Source: Paracoccus haematequi (GTDB lineage: Bacteria > Pseudomonadota > Alphaproteobacteria > Rhodobacterales > Rhodobacteraceae). From it: a stretch of DNA of 64,000 bases. The notes beneath the pieces are model-generated. The model saw nothing but the letters and a program-made list of their open reading frames with translations, did not search any database and was not told where the DNA came from. Position numbers and translations under genes: made by a program. Below, in pieces: positions 24,735 through 33,407 of the stretch. The stretch spans positions 167,402-231,401 of the forward strand of contig CAMCVS010000001.1 in assembly GCA_945881965.1 (NCBI GenBank), read 5' to 3'. The number at the start of each line of letters is the position of its first letter. Position 1 is the first letter of the stretch.

Positions 24735-26801
24735 TCAGGGCAGCAGGCCGGGATCGCCCTTGGCCGCGCCGGTAAAGGCGATGACGGCACCTTGGCGGGG
24801 CAGGCTGTCCAACTGGGCGATGCGCGCGGCGATGGCGGCCTTGCGGTCGGACGGGCGCACCTCGGCCACCGCCAGATCGGCGGCAGAGATCAAGAGGTCA
24901 CCCGACGGGTTGTCGCGCAGCGAGCCGACGTTCAGGATCACCAGATCGACCGGATGGCCCAGCCGGGTCAGCGCGGCGCGGATGGCGCTGACGCTGATCG
25001 ACCCGGCATCGACATCGGCGGCAAGACCCGCAGGCAGCACCGTCAGCGCCGCGAACGGCGGGAAAGGTTGCGCCGGGGTAGTGGCCCCCATCAGCGCCTC
25101 GCGCCAGCCGGGGGCATCCGCCATCGCCAGCCGCGCGGTCAGGCTTTTGGGCGACCCGTCAGCGCCCGTCAGATCGGCGTCGATCAACAGGGTGCGGACA
25201 TGCGCGCGGGCAAAACTTTGCGCCAAGGCCAGCGCCAGATGATCGGCCCCGCCGCTGTCGGCGCGCGTCACCGCGATCACCCGCGCCGTTCCCGCCACAC
25301 GCGGCACCCGCAGCGGATGCAGTTGCAGCGCGTTGCGCAGCGTATCGGCGGCGGGCGCGTCCAGTTTGGCCCCGCGCAGCGTGCGCAGCACCGGCACCAG
25401 ATGGCCAAAGCGCACCAGCGCATCCGAATGACGCACCCGCGGCGAGGCGATCCCCATCGCCAGCGCCAGAAACAGCGCCAGCGCCATCCCCCCGGCCAAA
25501 CCGCCGACAGCGCCGGATTTGGTGCTGTCCTCGGAGGGTTCCGCCGAATAGGACGGCGGCGACATCACCACCGAATAGCCGGGCAGCGCGCGGCCTGCCT
25601 CCAGGCGGATGATCTCCAGCGCCTTGCGGGTGTCATCCAGCAGCGCGCGCACATCGACGGCCTCTTCCTGCAACGACGCCAGTTCGGCGCGCTTGCCGTT
25701 CAACTCGCGCGCCTCGATGCGGGCGGCTTCCAACTGGCCGGTGACCTTTTCCAGCAGGGCGGCGATCTCGGCCACATTCGATTCGGGATCGGCCTTGGAC
25801 GTGTCGGTCAGCGCGCCGGTCTGGCCCAGAACCTTGATCTGTTCGCGCCGGTCGGCCATCGCCTTGTCGATCACGGCGATCTCGGCCATCTTGTTGCGCA
25901 GTGGCACCGAATCCGCGTGATAGCGCGTCATCAGCACCGACAGCTCCGCCTCGCGTTTCGCGCGGTCATAGTTCAGGTCGGCCAACGCGCGGTCCAACAG
26001 CGTGGCGCGCAGGATTTCGTCGTCGGACATGTCGGCCGACGATGTGCCCGCCGCGGCGCTCAGCGACGCCAGCGTCGCTTCAACCTCGCTGCGGCGCGCC
26101 GCGATGGAATCGATCTGGGCGACCTTTTCCACATGCGCCTTGCTCAGCGCGTCGATGCCGTATTCGCCGCCGACGGCCAGCGTGCGCGCGCGGATTTCGG
26201 CCTGCCGCGCGGTCAGTTGGGCTTCGCGGTCCTGCAATTCGCCCAGACGGACCGCGCTGCGCTTGGCCTCGGTTTCGGCCTTGAGGTCCAGATAGGCGGC
26301 AATCACCGCTTCCAGCTTGGCCGGTGCAAAGGCCGCTTCGCGCGATTTGGTGGCCATCGTGATCAGGCTGTCGTTGCGCTTGATCTCGATCGACCCGGTC
26401 AGATCGCGCGGCGTCAGTTCGGCGGCCAGTTCCGGGAAATCGCGTTTCAACTGCGCCGTGGCGCGTTCCATCACCGGGTGCGAGGCGACATAAGACGTCT
26501 CGGCCTTCACGAAACTGTCGAATGTTTTCAACACCGAATCGTCGCCGGTGCGATACAGGATGTTGGCTTCTTGTGGATAGATGCGCAGGATCGCCTGCGA
26601 GGAATACAGTTCCACGCCCGACAGCGCGCCCATCACGCCCAGGCCCGCCCCAAGGGCAATCGCCGCCACACCGGTCCACAGCCACCGGCCCCGCATCGCA
26701 CGCGCCAGCGCACCAATCGGGTTGGGTTCGGCGGGCGTCCGCGGGGTGGGGTCGATCAGATCATGGGGATCCTCGACCTGAACGGCGAGCGCGGCGGTCA
26801 T
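24735..26801 (-). CDS. Wzz/Wzc-like polysaccharide co-polymerase with degenerate kinase domain, 688 aa
   Basis: Membrane segments at about 41-60 and 425-448 flank a long periplasmic coiled-coil region (about 60-420), the GumC/ExoP/Wzc layout. The C-terminal cytoplasmic domain is BY-kinase-like with RTLLIDADLTGADG (Walker A' type), but the P-loop region at residues 517-522 reads GGADHL where active kinases have a GEGKST-type motif; the invariant Lys is absent, and there is no C-terminal tyrosine cluster. It probably controls chain length without ATP-driven tyrosine phosphorylation. ATG overlaps the upstream glycosyltransferase stop by four bases. Confidence 0.87.
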   Translation of the reverse strand: MTAALAVQVEDPHDLIDPTPRTPAEPNPIGALARAMRGRWLWTGVAAIALGAGLGVMGALSGVELYSSQAILRIYPQEANILYRTGDDSVLKTFDSFVKAETSYVASHPVMERATAQLKRDFPELAAELTPRDLTGSIEIKRNDSLITMATKSREAAFAPAKLEAVIAAYLDLKAETEAKRSAVRLGELQDREAQLTARQAEIRARTLAVGGEYGIDALSKAHVEKVAQIDSIAARRSEVEATLASLSAAAGTSSADMSDDEILRATLLDRALADLNYDRAKREAELSVLMTRYHADSVPLRNKMAEIAVIDKAMADRREQIKVLGQTGALTDTSKADPESNVAEIAALLEKVTGQLEAARIEARELNGKRAELASLQEEAVDVRALLDDTRKALEIIRLEAGRALPGYSVVMSPPSYSAEPSEDSTKSGAVGGLAGGMALALFLALAMGIASPRVRHSDALVRFGHLVPVLRTLRGAKLDAPAADTLRNALQLHPLRVPRVAGTARVIAVTRADSGGADHLALALAQSFARAHVRTLLIDADLTGADGSPKSLTARLAMADAPGWREALMGATTPAQPFPPFAALTVLPAGLAADVDAGSISVSAIRAALTRLGHPVDLVILNVGSLRDNPSGDLLISAADLAVAEVRPSDRKAAIAARIAQLDSLPRQGAVIAFTGAAKGDPGLLP

Positions 26802-27652
26802 TGTGCCACCTCGGAAGGCCGGTTGGTGGTGTCACGTTCCCATGCGGTTTTGGCCGCGCGCGGTTCCAGCGCCAGTTGCACGCGCACCAGCGCCATCACC
26901 GCGACAAACACCGCCAGATCGGGCCAGCGCGCCGGACGGATCAGCGCCGCGCGCAGCATGGTGCCGACGCCGCCATTGGTCCGACCCGGCGCGCGCAAGC
27001 CCTTGGCCGCGACCGCGCGCGCGCCCCGCAGGGACCGCCGCCGCACCCGGATCAGCGTGGCCAGATCGCGCGGCGCACGCGCCACAAAGACGCAAGACGG
27101 CACAAAGGCTGTCTCATGGCGGGCAAAGCTGCGGCGGATGTATTCGTCGTCTGCGGTCAGATACGGCAGCGGGAACACCTGCGCCGCGCCCTTGGCCGAC
27201 AGCGCGAACAGCCCGCCGAATTTTCCCTGCGCAAAATAGGGGTTATGCGCCCAGGCCCGCATATAGGCGCGGACCATCGGCGACGATTGTGCAGCGTCGA
27301 TCTGCATCCGCCCGCAGGCGGCCAGATGGGTGTCCAGAGGCGTTTCGAGGGGCGCGATCAGGTCAAGGATCATCGCGGGCGTCGTGGCCAGATCGGCATC
27401 CAGACACACCACCGGCAGACCCGGCATCGCGTGGGTAAGGCCGAGGTTCATCGCATGGGTTTTGCCGGGAACCGGGGTTTCCAGCACCACCGCCTGCGGG
27501 GCGGCGGCGCGCGCCACAGCGGCGGTGGCGTCCGTGCAGGCGTTGGCGATCACGATCAGATGCAGGCGCGGATCGCGGATCGCGGCCAACGTCTGCGCGA
27601 TCACGCCCGCCTCATTCCAGGCCGGGATCAGGACGTTGGCGCGCAGGGTCAT
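26798..27652 (-). CDS. Family 2 glycosyltransferase, 284 aa
   Basis: GT-A fold: NVLIPAWNEAGVIAQTLAAI, IVIANACTDATAAVARA and CLDADLATTPAMIL (the DxD-type metal site) in the first 130 residues, and a C-terminal hydrophobic segment near 250-270. It should add a sugar of the repeat unit at the cytoplasmic face of the inner membrane. It overlaps genes on both sides by four bases, within the leftward exopolysaccharide operon. Donor and acceptor unknown. Confidence 0.87.
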   Translation of the reverse strand: MTLRANVLIPAWNEAGVIAQTLAAIRDPRLHLIVIANACTDATAAVARAAAPQAVVLETPVPGKTHAMNLGLTHAMPGLPVVCLDADLATTPAMILDLIAPLETPLDTHLAACGRMQIDAAQSSPMVRAYMRAWAHNPYFAQGKFGGLFALSAKGAAQVFPLPYLTADDEYIRRSFARHETAFVPSCVFVARAPRDLATLIRVRRRSLRGARAVAAKGLRAPGRTNGGVGTMLRAALIRPARWPDLAVFVAVMALVRVQLALEPRAAKTAWERDTTNRPSEVAQ

Positions 27653-28185
27653 GCCCGGATGCCTCCGACCACGTGTTGCGCCGCCACGACGGGACGCGCG
27701 GCTTTGGCCCAGATGAAATCCTGCACCGCGCCAATCAGTTGCGGCTGCGCGGTCTTGGACACCACGGGACGCGACGTGTCACGCTTTTGCAGCGCGCGGC
27801 TCAAGGCGATCGCCAGACCGGTGGCATCCTCGACCACGGTCACATTCGACAACAGCGCCATCTCGGCCGCAGTCGCCAGTTGGTGGTCATTGCGGTGCTC
27901 GCCCAGATCGGCGCGGCGCGGCATCAGGATCAGGGGCTTGCCGGCTTCGGCGGCTTGCAGGATGGTGCCCATCCCGGCATGGGCCACGATCACGCGGGCC
28001 TCGGCCATGCGGGCGGCAAAGCCCGGCTGATCCAGATGCGGCTGGCAGGTCAGGTGGCGAAACCGCCGGGTGCTGGCCCCGGTCTGTGCCACGACGGGCA
28101 CTTCGGTGTGAAACGAGGCCCACATATCCAGCGCGGACAGCAGACGGTCGAACGGCAATTGCGTGCCGACAGTGGCGAATATCAT
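27649..28185 (-). CDS. Alg13/PssE-like glycosyltransferase catalytic subunit, 178 aa
   Basis: Starts MIFATVGTQLPFDRLLSALD and has VIVAHAGMGTILQAAEAGKPLILMPRRADLGEHRNDHQ, the GT28 C-terminal donor-binding motif found in Alg13, PssE and MurG. At 178 aa it lacks the N-terminal half of MurG, matching the split Alg13/Alg14 arrangement. The preceding gene encodes the Alg14-like membrane partner, so the two should assemble into one enzyme at the membrane. Start chosen at 28185 on homology; longer frames upstream run into the partner gene. Confidence 0.85.
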   Translation of the reverse strand: MIFATVGTQLPFDRLLSALDMWASFHTEVPVVAQTGASTRRFRHLTCQPHLDQPGFAARMAEARVIVAHAGMGTILQAAEAGKPLILMPRRADLGEHRNDHQLATAAEMALLSNVTVVEDATGLAIALSRALQKRDTSRPVVSKTAQPQLIGAVQDFIWAKAARPVVAAQHVVGGIRA

Positions 28186-28213
28186 GGCGTTGGCTTTCAG
28201 ATGAACAGGGGGA

Positions 28214-28702
28214 TCAGATGACCGCGCCGCAGAACTCGGTGCGGGATGCCGCGGCGACAGTGGGCCACTGGCTGAGGACTCGGTGCGCGACATGGCGCGA
28301 CAGCCGCGCCGACAACGACAGGCGTTCGGCATTTGCGATGCTGTCGATGAACATGGTGCGCGCGCCCATTGCCCGCGCGAACAGGATCGCCAGCAACCCG
28401 CCCGCCGCCCCGGTGGACACCACCACATCGGGGCGCACGCGCAGCACGATGACGCCAAGCCGCAGCGCCATGCGGATCAACCGCAGCGGCGCGTCCTTGT
28501 TGGCGTCGGGATAAATGTGGACCGGGGCGGGCGCGACCATCGTGGCGGCGCTGGCGTCAACCGTGGCGAAATGCAGGTCGGCACCGTCAAAGGCGGGGCG
28601 CAGGCGCAGCATCTGCACCCAATGCCCGCCGCCGGATGCGACGGCCAACAGGCGCAGGGGACGCTTCGTATTCGGGGTCTGGATCGGGGTCTGGCAGGAC
28701 AT
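28214..28702 (-). CDS. Alg14/PssD-like membrane-anchoring glycosyltransferase subunit, 162 aa
   Basis: LLAVASGGGHWVQMLRLRPAF near the N-terminus is the Alg14/PssD glycine-rich loop (usual form SGGGHLxQL), and residues 75-110 include a hydrophobic patch followed by VVVSTGAAGGLLAILFARAMGARTMFIDS. Alg14-type proteins supply the acceptor-binding and membrane part for Alg13-type catalytic subunits, and the latter is encoded 28 bases downstream. The gene lies after a strong inverted repeat (28715-28742) that separates it from the GT4 gene. Confidence 0.85.
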   Translation of the reverse strand: MSCQTPIQTPNTKRPLRLLAVASGGGHWVQMLRLRPAFDGADLHFATVDASAATMVAPAPVHIYPDANKDAPLRLIRMALRLGVIVLRVRPDVVVSTGAAGGLLAILFARAMGARTMFIDSIANAERLSLSARLSRHVAHRVLSQWPTVAAASRTEFCGAVI

Positions 28703-28714
28703 CGGGGTGGCTTT

Positions 28715-28742
28715 CAGTTGGGGTCATTTCTTGCCCCAACTG
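28715..28742 (-). repeat. Intra-operon inverted repeat (hairpin) before the Alg14-like gene
   Basis: CAGTTGGGG at 28715-28723 and CCCCAACTG at 28734-28742 pair perfectly over nine bases with a 10-base loop. On the minus strand it lies after the GT4 stop (28759) and ends 13 bases before the ATG at 28702. There is no following T-tract, so it is more likely an mRNA-processing, stabilising or translation-modulating structure than a full terminator. Confidence 0.6.
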
Positions 28743-28758
28743 ATACGCCGCCCCCCGA

Positions 28759-30039
28759 TTAAACGCTTGTGGGCAAAGGGTTTTTACCTGGTGCAACAGG
28801 TGCATCCGCATACCCGATCGGATAGGCGGGCGACCCCTTCGGACCGCGCGCAACACTTTGGTAAAGGTCCACCATCCGGGCGGCCTTGGCCGACCACATC
28901 CCTTGGGCCAAAACCTTGGCGCGGGCCGCCTGCCCCATCGCGTCAACCATGTCCGAATCGGCGGCCAGACGGCGCACGGCCAGCGCCAGATCGCGGGCAA
29001 AATCCTGGGGATTCGTCACCGGCACCCGGATGCCGCAGGCGTCATCGACGATGAAATCCGGCCCGCCGCGCGCCGCCGTGATCACCGGCAGGCCGTGGCG
29101 CATCGCCTCGTACAGCACGCCGCCCGCGGGTTCGCGGAACGACGGGAACAGGAACACGTCATGGCTGCGGTACAGATCCTCGATCACCCCGCGCGGCTGG
29201 CGGTCCAGAAAGGTGACGCGGTCGGTGAGGCCCAGTGCCTGCGCCTCGGCGCGCGCAATCGCGATTTCCTCGCCCGCCCCTGCGCTGGTCAGCGTCACGT
29301 TCAGATCGCGCAACCCGGCCATCGCGCGGACCGCATCGCGCAGCCCCTTGGTGCGCACCCCGCGCCCGACATGCAGCAGGCGCAGCGCGCCCGGTGTCTG
29401 CGGGCGGGTCAGCGGCGGCTCCACCCCGTCGATACCAAGTTCCAGCACGGGCTCGAACCGCTGTAACGGGATATCGCGCAGGACGTCGGCGACATAGGGC
29501 GCAACCCCCAGCACCAGCGCCGCGCGGGTATAGCTGGCGCGCAGCCACGGGTCATGGCGAAACCGCGCTGCATCCAGACTGCGCAGGCGGGTGAACAGCG
29601 GGGCCGACCCGGCTTCGGACCGGAAGGCGGCGGGGGTGTCCAGCGCGCCACCCAAAGGGCCGATGATATAGGGCACCGCGAAATGCCGCAGCGGCGACGG
29701 ATAGCGCGCGGCCTGCGGCATCAATTGATGCGCCACGTCGAACGCCGCGCCCTGCGCCACGGCCTCCGCCATCCAGCGCCGAACATGACGCGCAAACACC
29801 GGCCAAGCCGGTTTCAGCATCGCGTTCAGCCGTTCATGTCCCCGCGCCCAGGCCGGTTCCGGCCATGTCACCACGCGCGCAGCGGGCAATTGTGCCGCCA
29901 GCCGCGCCCGACCGGGCCGTTCAAACGACAACACCGTCAGATCGACGCGGGCGGCCAGCGCCTCGGCCCATTTGAACGCGACAAACGCCTCACCGACATC
30001 GGTGCCGTCGATGTTGGGTGCGATCAGCAGGACTTTCAC
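28759..30039 (-). CDS. Family 4 glycosyltransferase, 426 aa (GTG start)
   Basis: GT-B fold. N-terminal VKVLLIAPNIDGTDVGEAFVAF, central RLLHVGRGVRTKGLRDAVRAM, and C-terminal GT4 donor motif FLFPSFREPAGGVLYEAMRHGLPVITAARGGPDFIV (EPxGxxxxEA). The GTG at 30039 overlaps the upstream glycosyltransferase stop (GTGA). It should add an internal sugar of the repeat unit. Overlap on one side and a hairpin on the other suggests the operon has two expression segments around this gene. Confidence 0.88.
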   Translation of the reverse strand: MKVLLIAPNIDGTDVGEAFVAFKWAEALAARVDLTVLSFERPGRARLAAQLPAARVVTWPEPAWARGHERLNAMLKPAWPVFARHVRRWMAEAVAQGAAFDVAHQLMPQAARYPSPLRHFAVPYIIGPLGGALDTPAAFRSEAGSAPLFTRLRSLDAARFRHDPWLRASYTRAALVLGVAPYVADVLRDIPLQRFEPVLELGIDGVEPPLTRPQTPGALRLLHVGRGVRTKGLRDAVRAMAGLRDLNVTLTSAGAGEEIAIARAEAQALGLTDRVTFLDRQPRGVIEDLYRSHDVFLFPSFREPAGGVLYEAMRHGLPVITAARGGPDFIVDDACGIRVPVTNPQDFARDLALAVRRLAADSDMVDAMGQAARAKVLAQGMWSAKAARMVDLYQSVARGPKGSPAYPIGYADAPVAPGKNPLPTSV

Positions 30040-30998
30040 GATTGACCGCCCTGCAATGGCAGACGCGGCCAGGCGCGGGCGAAATCGGCGCAGACCGCGA
30101 TGAAATGGCGCGCACGGGCCACGGCAGCGGGCCGCCGCGTCAGGCTGACCGTCGCCCACAGCACCGCGCGCGAGGCGTTGAACACCGCCAGCAGCACATA
30201 ACACGCCACCCCCGCCATCAGCCCGCCATGCTTGCGGTGCAGCCGCACCGTGCCCTCGGTCAGCATGACATCGCGGCGATGGTTCAGGTTGCGCACCGAA
30301 CCGCCGCCGAAATGCGTGATCTCGCCCACCGGGGCAAACACCACTTCCCAGCCCTTGGCGGCAAAGCGGCGGCACCAGTCGGTTTCCTCGCCATAGAAAA
30401 AGAACCCGGCGTCCAACAGCCCGACCTGATCCATCGCCGCGCGCCGCACCAGCATGGCACAGCCCGAGATCACCTCGACATGGCGCAGCCCGCGCCGGTC
30501 CCAGCCCGACATGCGATAGCCATCCAGTGCCGGGATATGGTTCAGGCCCAAGGTCTGCCCCACCAGCCGCAACAGCGACGGATAGCGGGTCGAGGACGCC
30601 TGCACCGACCCGTCGCGGTTCAGGATGCGCGGCCCCATCACGCCGATGCGCGGGTTGGCATCCAGAAACGCCACGCTGTCGGGCAGCACGGTGTCATGCA
30701 CCAGCGTGTCGGTGTTCAGCAGCATCACATGCCGCCCGCGCGCCAGCAGCAGCGCCTGATTGTTCGCCGCCGCAAAGCCGCGGTTGTCGGGGTTGGCGAT
30801 GACATCGACCTGCGGATATTCGGTGGCGAGCATGGCGCGCGATCCGTCGGTCGAGCCGTTATCGACCACGAACACCTCAAGGCACAGCCCGCCCGCCCCG
30901 GCAAAAACCGAGGCCAGACAGTCGCGCAGCATGTCGCGGGTGTTCCAGTTCACGATGACGATGGACAGATCGAGGGCGGGGTGCATTGCCGGGGTCAT
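30036..30998 (-). CDS. Family 2 glycosyltransferase, rhamnosyltransferase-like, 320 aa
   Basis: LSIVIVNWNTRDMLRDCLASVF, VFVVDNGSTDGSRAML, NRGFAAANNQALLLARGRHVMLLNTDT and FFYGEETDWCRRFAAKGWEV form the typical GT2 pattern of the WbbL/RfbF rhamnosyltransferase branch. A hydrophobic C-terminal part (about 255-275) may touch the membrane. Member of the leftward exopolysaccharide operon, 12 bases after the polymerase gene. Donor (dTDP-rhamnose or other) cannot be fixed. Confidence 0.88.
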   Translation of the reverse strand: MTPAMHPALDLSIVIVNWNTRDMLRDCLASVFAGAGGLCLEVFVVDNGSTDGSRAMLATEYPQVDVIANPDNRGFAAANNQALLLARGRHVMLLNTDTLVHDTVLPDSVAFLDANPRIGVMGPRILNRDGSVQASSTRYPSLLRLVGQTLGLNHIPALDGYRMSGWDRRGLRHVEVISGCAMLVRRAAMDQVGLLDAGFFFYGEETDWCRRFAAKGWEVVFAPVGEITHFGGGSVRNLNHRRDVMLTEGTVRLHRKHGGLMAGVACYVLLAVFNASRAVLWATVSLTRRPAAVARARHFIAVCADFARAWPRLPLQGGQS

Positions 30999-31010
30999 GA
31001 TGGTTTCCTG

Positions 31011-32393
31011 TCAGAACAGCCGCGCCGGAATCGGGCGGGCCAAGGTGGGAGGTGTGAGAGAGGCGTTGACGTTCGCGGCCTTAAGGCCGTTTTTCAGGCC
31101 ATTTTTCAGGCGGGTCTTGAGGGGTGCCTTGGGGTCATCGGGAACCTTGGCGTCGATCAGCCACGCCCCCGACCCGATCAGAAAGATGAACAGCACGAAC
31201 AGCGCGTTCCACAGATGCACGGTGGCGGCGGCTACGCTGATGCCAAACAGCGTGAACGCCCAGGCATGGCGCGCGCGGCGCCAGCTTTCGGGGATATCCT
31301 TGCGCTTGGCCGCCGCATACAGCAGCCCGCCCATCAGCCCCATCAGCATGAACAGCGCGGGCAGGCCATAGCGCATCGCGGTCAGCAGCCAGAAATTGTC
31401 CATGCTGTCCGACATCCAGCTGGGCCGCACCCAATCGGCAAACCCGATGCCCAGGATCGGATGACGCGCCACCTCGGCGGTGCCATATTCAAAGATCATG
31501 ATCCGGTTATAGGCCGACACGGTCGAGAACGTGAAATAGGTCACAAAGACATGAAACGGGGTGCGGTTGGAAAACAGGTCGATGCACAGATAGATAAACC
31601 CGAACAGCCCGAACATCATCTTCCAGCGCCCGTTGATGCGGCCCAGCGCGCGTTCCCAGACGCCGACAAAGGCCTGCATCATCAACACCACATAAGGCCC
31701 GCCCGACGCCGACATGAAGGTGGCGACGGACACGCCCAACACCATCGCCATGCCCTTGAAGTTCATCAGGCTTTTTTCCGCGATCACGAAATAGGCCATC
31801 GAAAACGACGCCGCCGAGAACACGCCATAGAGGATCGGATGGTCGAACGGTCCGAATGTGCGTTCCAGCCCCATCCGCTGTTCGATGAAGGGGGCAGGCG
31901 GCGCGCCCATCGCGCCCGCGATGGTGTCATGCAGGATATGCACCGATGTCAGGGCTTCGGGGATGGTGAACAGCAGCAGGAAACACACCGTCAGCACAAA
32001 GAAATAGGCGAACGCGCGGAAATCCTCGTAGCTGCGGATATATAGCCGCCCCAAGAGGTAAGACCCCAGAAACTCGACGATATAGATGCCGCCAGATTCA
32101 ATGCCTTGGGCCAGCCCGCCCCAGGCAATCAGCGCAAGCAGCGCCCAGACCGAATGGCCGATGGCCAGCATGTCAAAGAACGTCATCTTGCCGCGTCGCC
32201 CCGAGATCAGCGTGACCAGCATCGGGATGAACATGACCAGCAGCACCACCCGGAACACCGACAGCCGCAACCCACCCGCGCTGACCGACACAGAAGTCGG
32301 CAGCATCATGCCCAGAAAGAACAGCGCCACCACGACGGGGATGCCGAAAATCCGGCGGGTGCGCGGGGCGGGAAGGGCGGCGGCGGCGGTCAT
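31011..32393 (-). CDS. Wzy/ExoQ-like polysaccharide polymerase, 460 aa
   Basis: About ten transmembrane segments, with a large extracytoplasmic loop in the second half containing ARHPILGIGFADWVRPSWMSD, the O-antigen ligase/polymerase-type motif. FDHPILYGVFSA and SASGGPYVVLMMQ fit ExoQ-like polymerases. The C-terminal tail has a small lysine-rich duplication (RLKNGLKNGLK). It should join flipped repeat units in the periplasm together with the flippase at 34666-35898 and the Wzz-like co-polymerase. Three bases separate it from the acyltransferase gene. Confidence 0.85.
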   Translation of the reverse strand: MTAAAALPAPRTRRIFGIPVVVALFFLGMMLPTSVSVSAGGLRLSVFRVVLLVMFIPMLVTLISGRRGKMTFFDMLAIGHSVWALLALIAWGGLAQGIESGGIYIVEFLGSYLLGRLYIRSYEDFRAFAYFFVLTVCFLLLFTIPEALTSVHILHDTIAGAMGAPPAPFIEQRMGLERTFGPFDHPILYGVFSAASFSMAYFVIAEKSLMNFKGMAMVLGVSVATFMSASGGPYVVLMMQAFVGVWERALGRINGRWKMMFGLFGFIYLCIDLFSNRTPFHVFVTYFTFSTVSAYNRIMIFEYGTAEVARHPILGIGFADWVRPSWMSDSMDNFWLLTAMRYGLPALFMLMGLMGGLLYAAAKRKDIPESWRRARHAWAFTLFGISVAAATVHLWNALFVLFIFLIGSGAWLIDAKVPDDPKAPLKTRLKNGLKNGLKAANVNASLTPPTLARPIPARLF

Positions 32394-32396
32394 GGC

Positions 32397-33407
32397 TCAC
32401 ACTTGGGTCAAGGTTGCAGCGGGCTTGCGGGCAGGTTTACCCGGCCCAAGCAGGGCGGGGCGTTCGATCAGGCTCCAGCTTGCAAAGGCCAAAGGCAGCG
32501 TGGCCAGCAGGCTGAGAACGGCCAGTTCCGGGGCGTTCAGACCCGGCACCAGATGCACAATGTATTGCGCAACCGGCCAGCCATAGACATAGACGCCAAA
32601 GGACAGATCATGGCCCAACCGGATAGCGGGGGTGCGAAAGGCCAGCCACAGGGATACCTGCGCCACCGCCAGCACCGCAAATGGCCAGCCCAGCGGGGCC
32701 AGCAACACCGCCAGCAGCACCAGCGGCCACGTTAACGGCCAACGCGCAGCGAACCGCCACGCGGTCATGCCCACGGCAAAGGCCAGAAACAGCGGCGCGA
32801 ATGTCGCGACCCGCGCCGGAATCCCCGGCAGGCCCATGGCCACCGCCCCCCACAGCGCCAGCGCCAAGGCGATCATCCCCAGCGGCGCGCGGTCCATCAG
32901 CCCGGACCGCACGGCGGCAAAGCAGACGGCATAGGCGGCGACCTCGTGAAACAGGCTCCATAAGGGGCCGTTGACCAGCCCCGGCATCGGGTTGGCGGCA
33001 AAAGCCTTCGGGATCGTGTGTTCCAGCGATACCAGCGTGATCCCGCGCAAGAGGTAATCCAACGCGACGCCGCCGGTGACCGCACCCCCCGAAAGCGCCG
33101 CCAATATCAGCGTCACCGCCAGCGCGCCCGCCAGCCCCGGCAGGATACGCCGCGCGCGCGCCGACCAGAACGCCGCCGCGCTGCGCCGCGCCGCACTTTG
33201 CGCGATCAACAGCCCCGACAGGAAAAAGAACACGACGACCGCCCAACCGCCCAGCGAATGGCCGGTCAGCGCCTCCAGCGGTTCCGCCGTGCCCGCGCCC
33301 TGCGCCAAGGGCCAGGCGTGGCTGATCACCACCGCAGAGGCCGCGACAAGCCGCAGCACGTGCAGGTTGTTCGGCACCTCGGGCCGCAACGCATCCGCCA
33401 ACATCAT
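32397..33407 (-). CDS. Acyltransferase-3 family membrane protein, 336 aa
   Basis: Multi-spanning protein starting MMLADALRPEVPNNLHVLRLVAASAVVISHAWP; the conserved His in the first membrane segment (SHAWP), VVFFFLSGLLIAQSAARR and FWSARARRILPGL are acyltransferase-3 landmarks. Such proteins O-acetylate or succinylate polysaccharides at the inner membrane. The start at 33407 overlaps the preceding stop by four bases. Its operon position makes acylation of the exopolysaccharide repeat unit likely. Confidence 0.9.
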   Translation of the reverse strand: MMLADALRPEVPNNLHVLRLVAASAVVISHAWPLAQGAGTAEPLEALTGHSLGGWAVVVFFFLSGLLIAQSAARRSAAAFWSARARRILPGLAGALAVTLILAALSGGAVTGGVALDYLLRGITLVSLEHTIPKAFAANPMPGLVNGPLWSLFHEVAAYAVCFAAVRSGLMDRAPLGMIALALALWGAVAMGLPGIPARVATFAPLFLAFAVGMTAWRFAARWPLTWPLVLLAVLLAPLGWPFAVLAVAQVSLWLAFRTPAIRLGHDLSFGVYVYGWPVAQYIVHLVPGLNAPELAVLSLLATLPLAFASWSLIERPALLGPGKPARKPAATLTQV

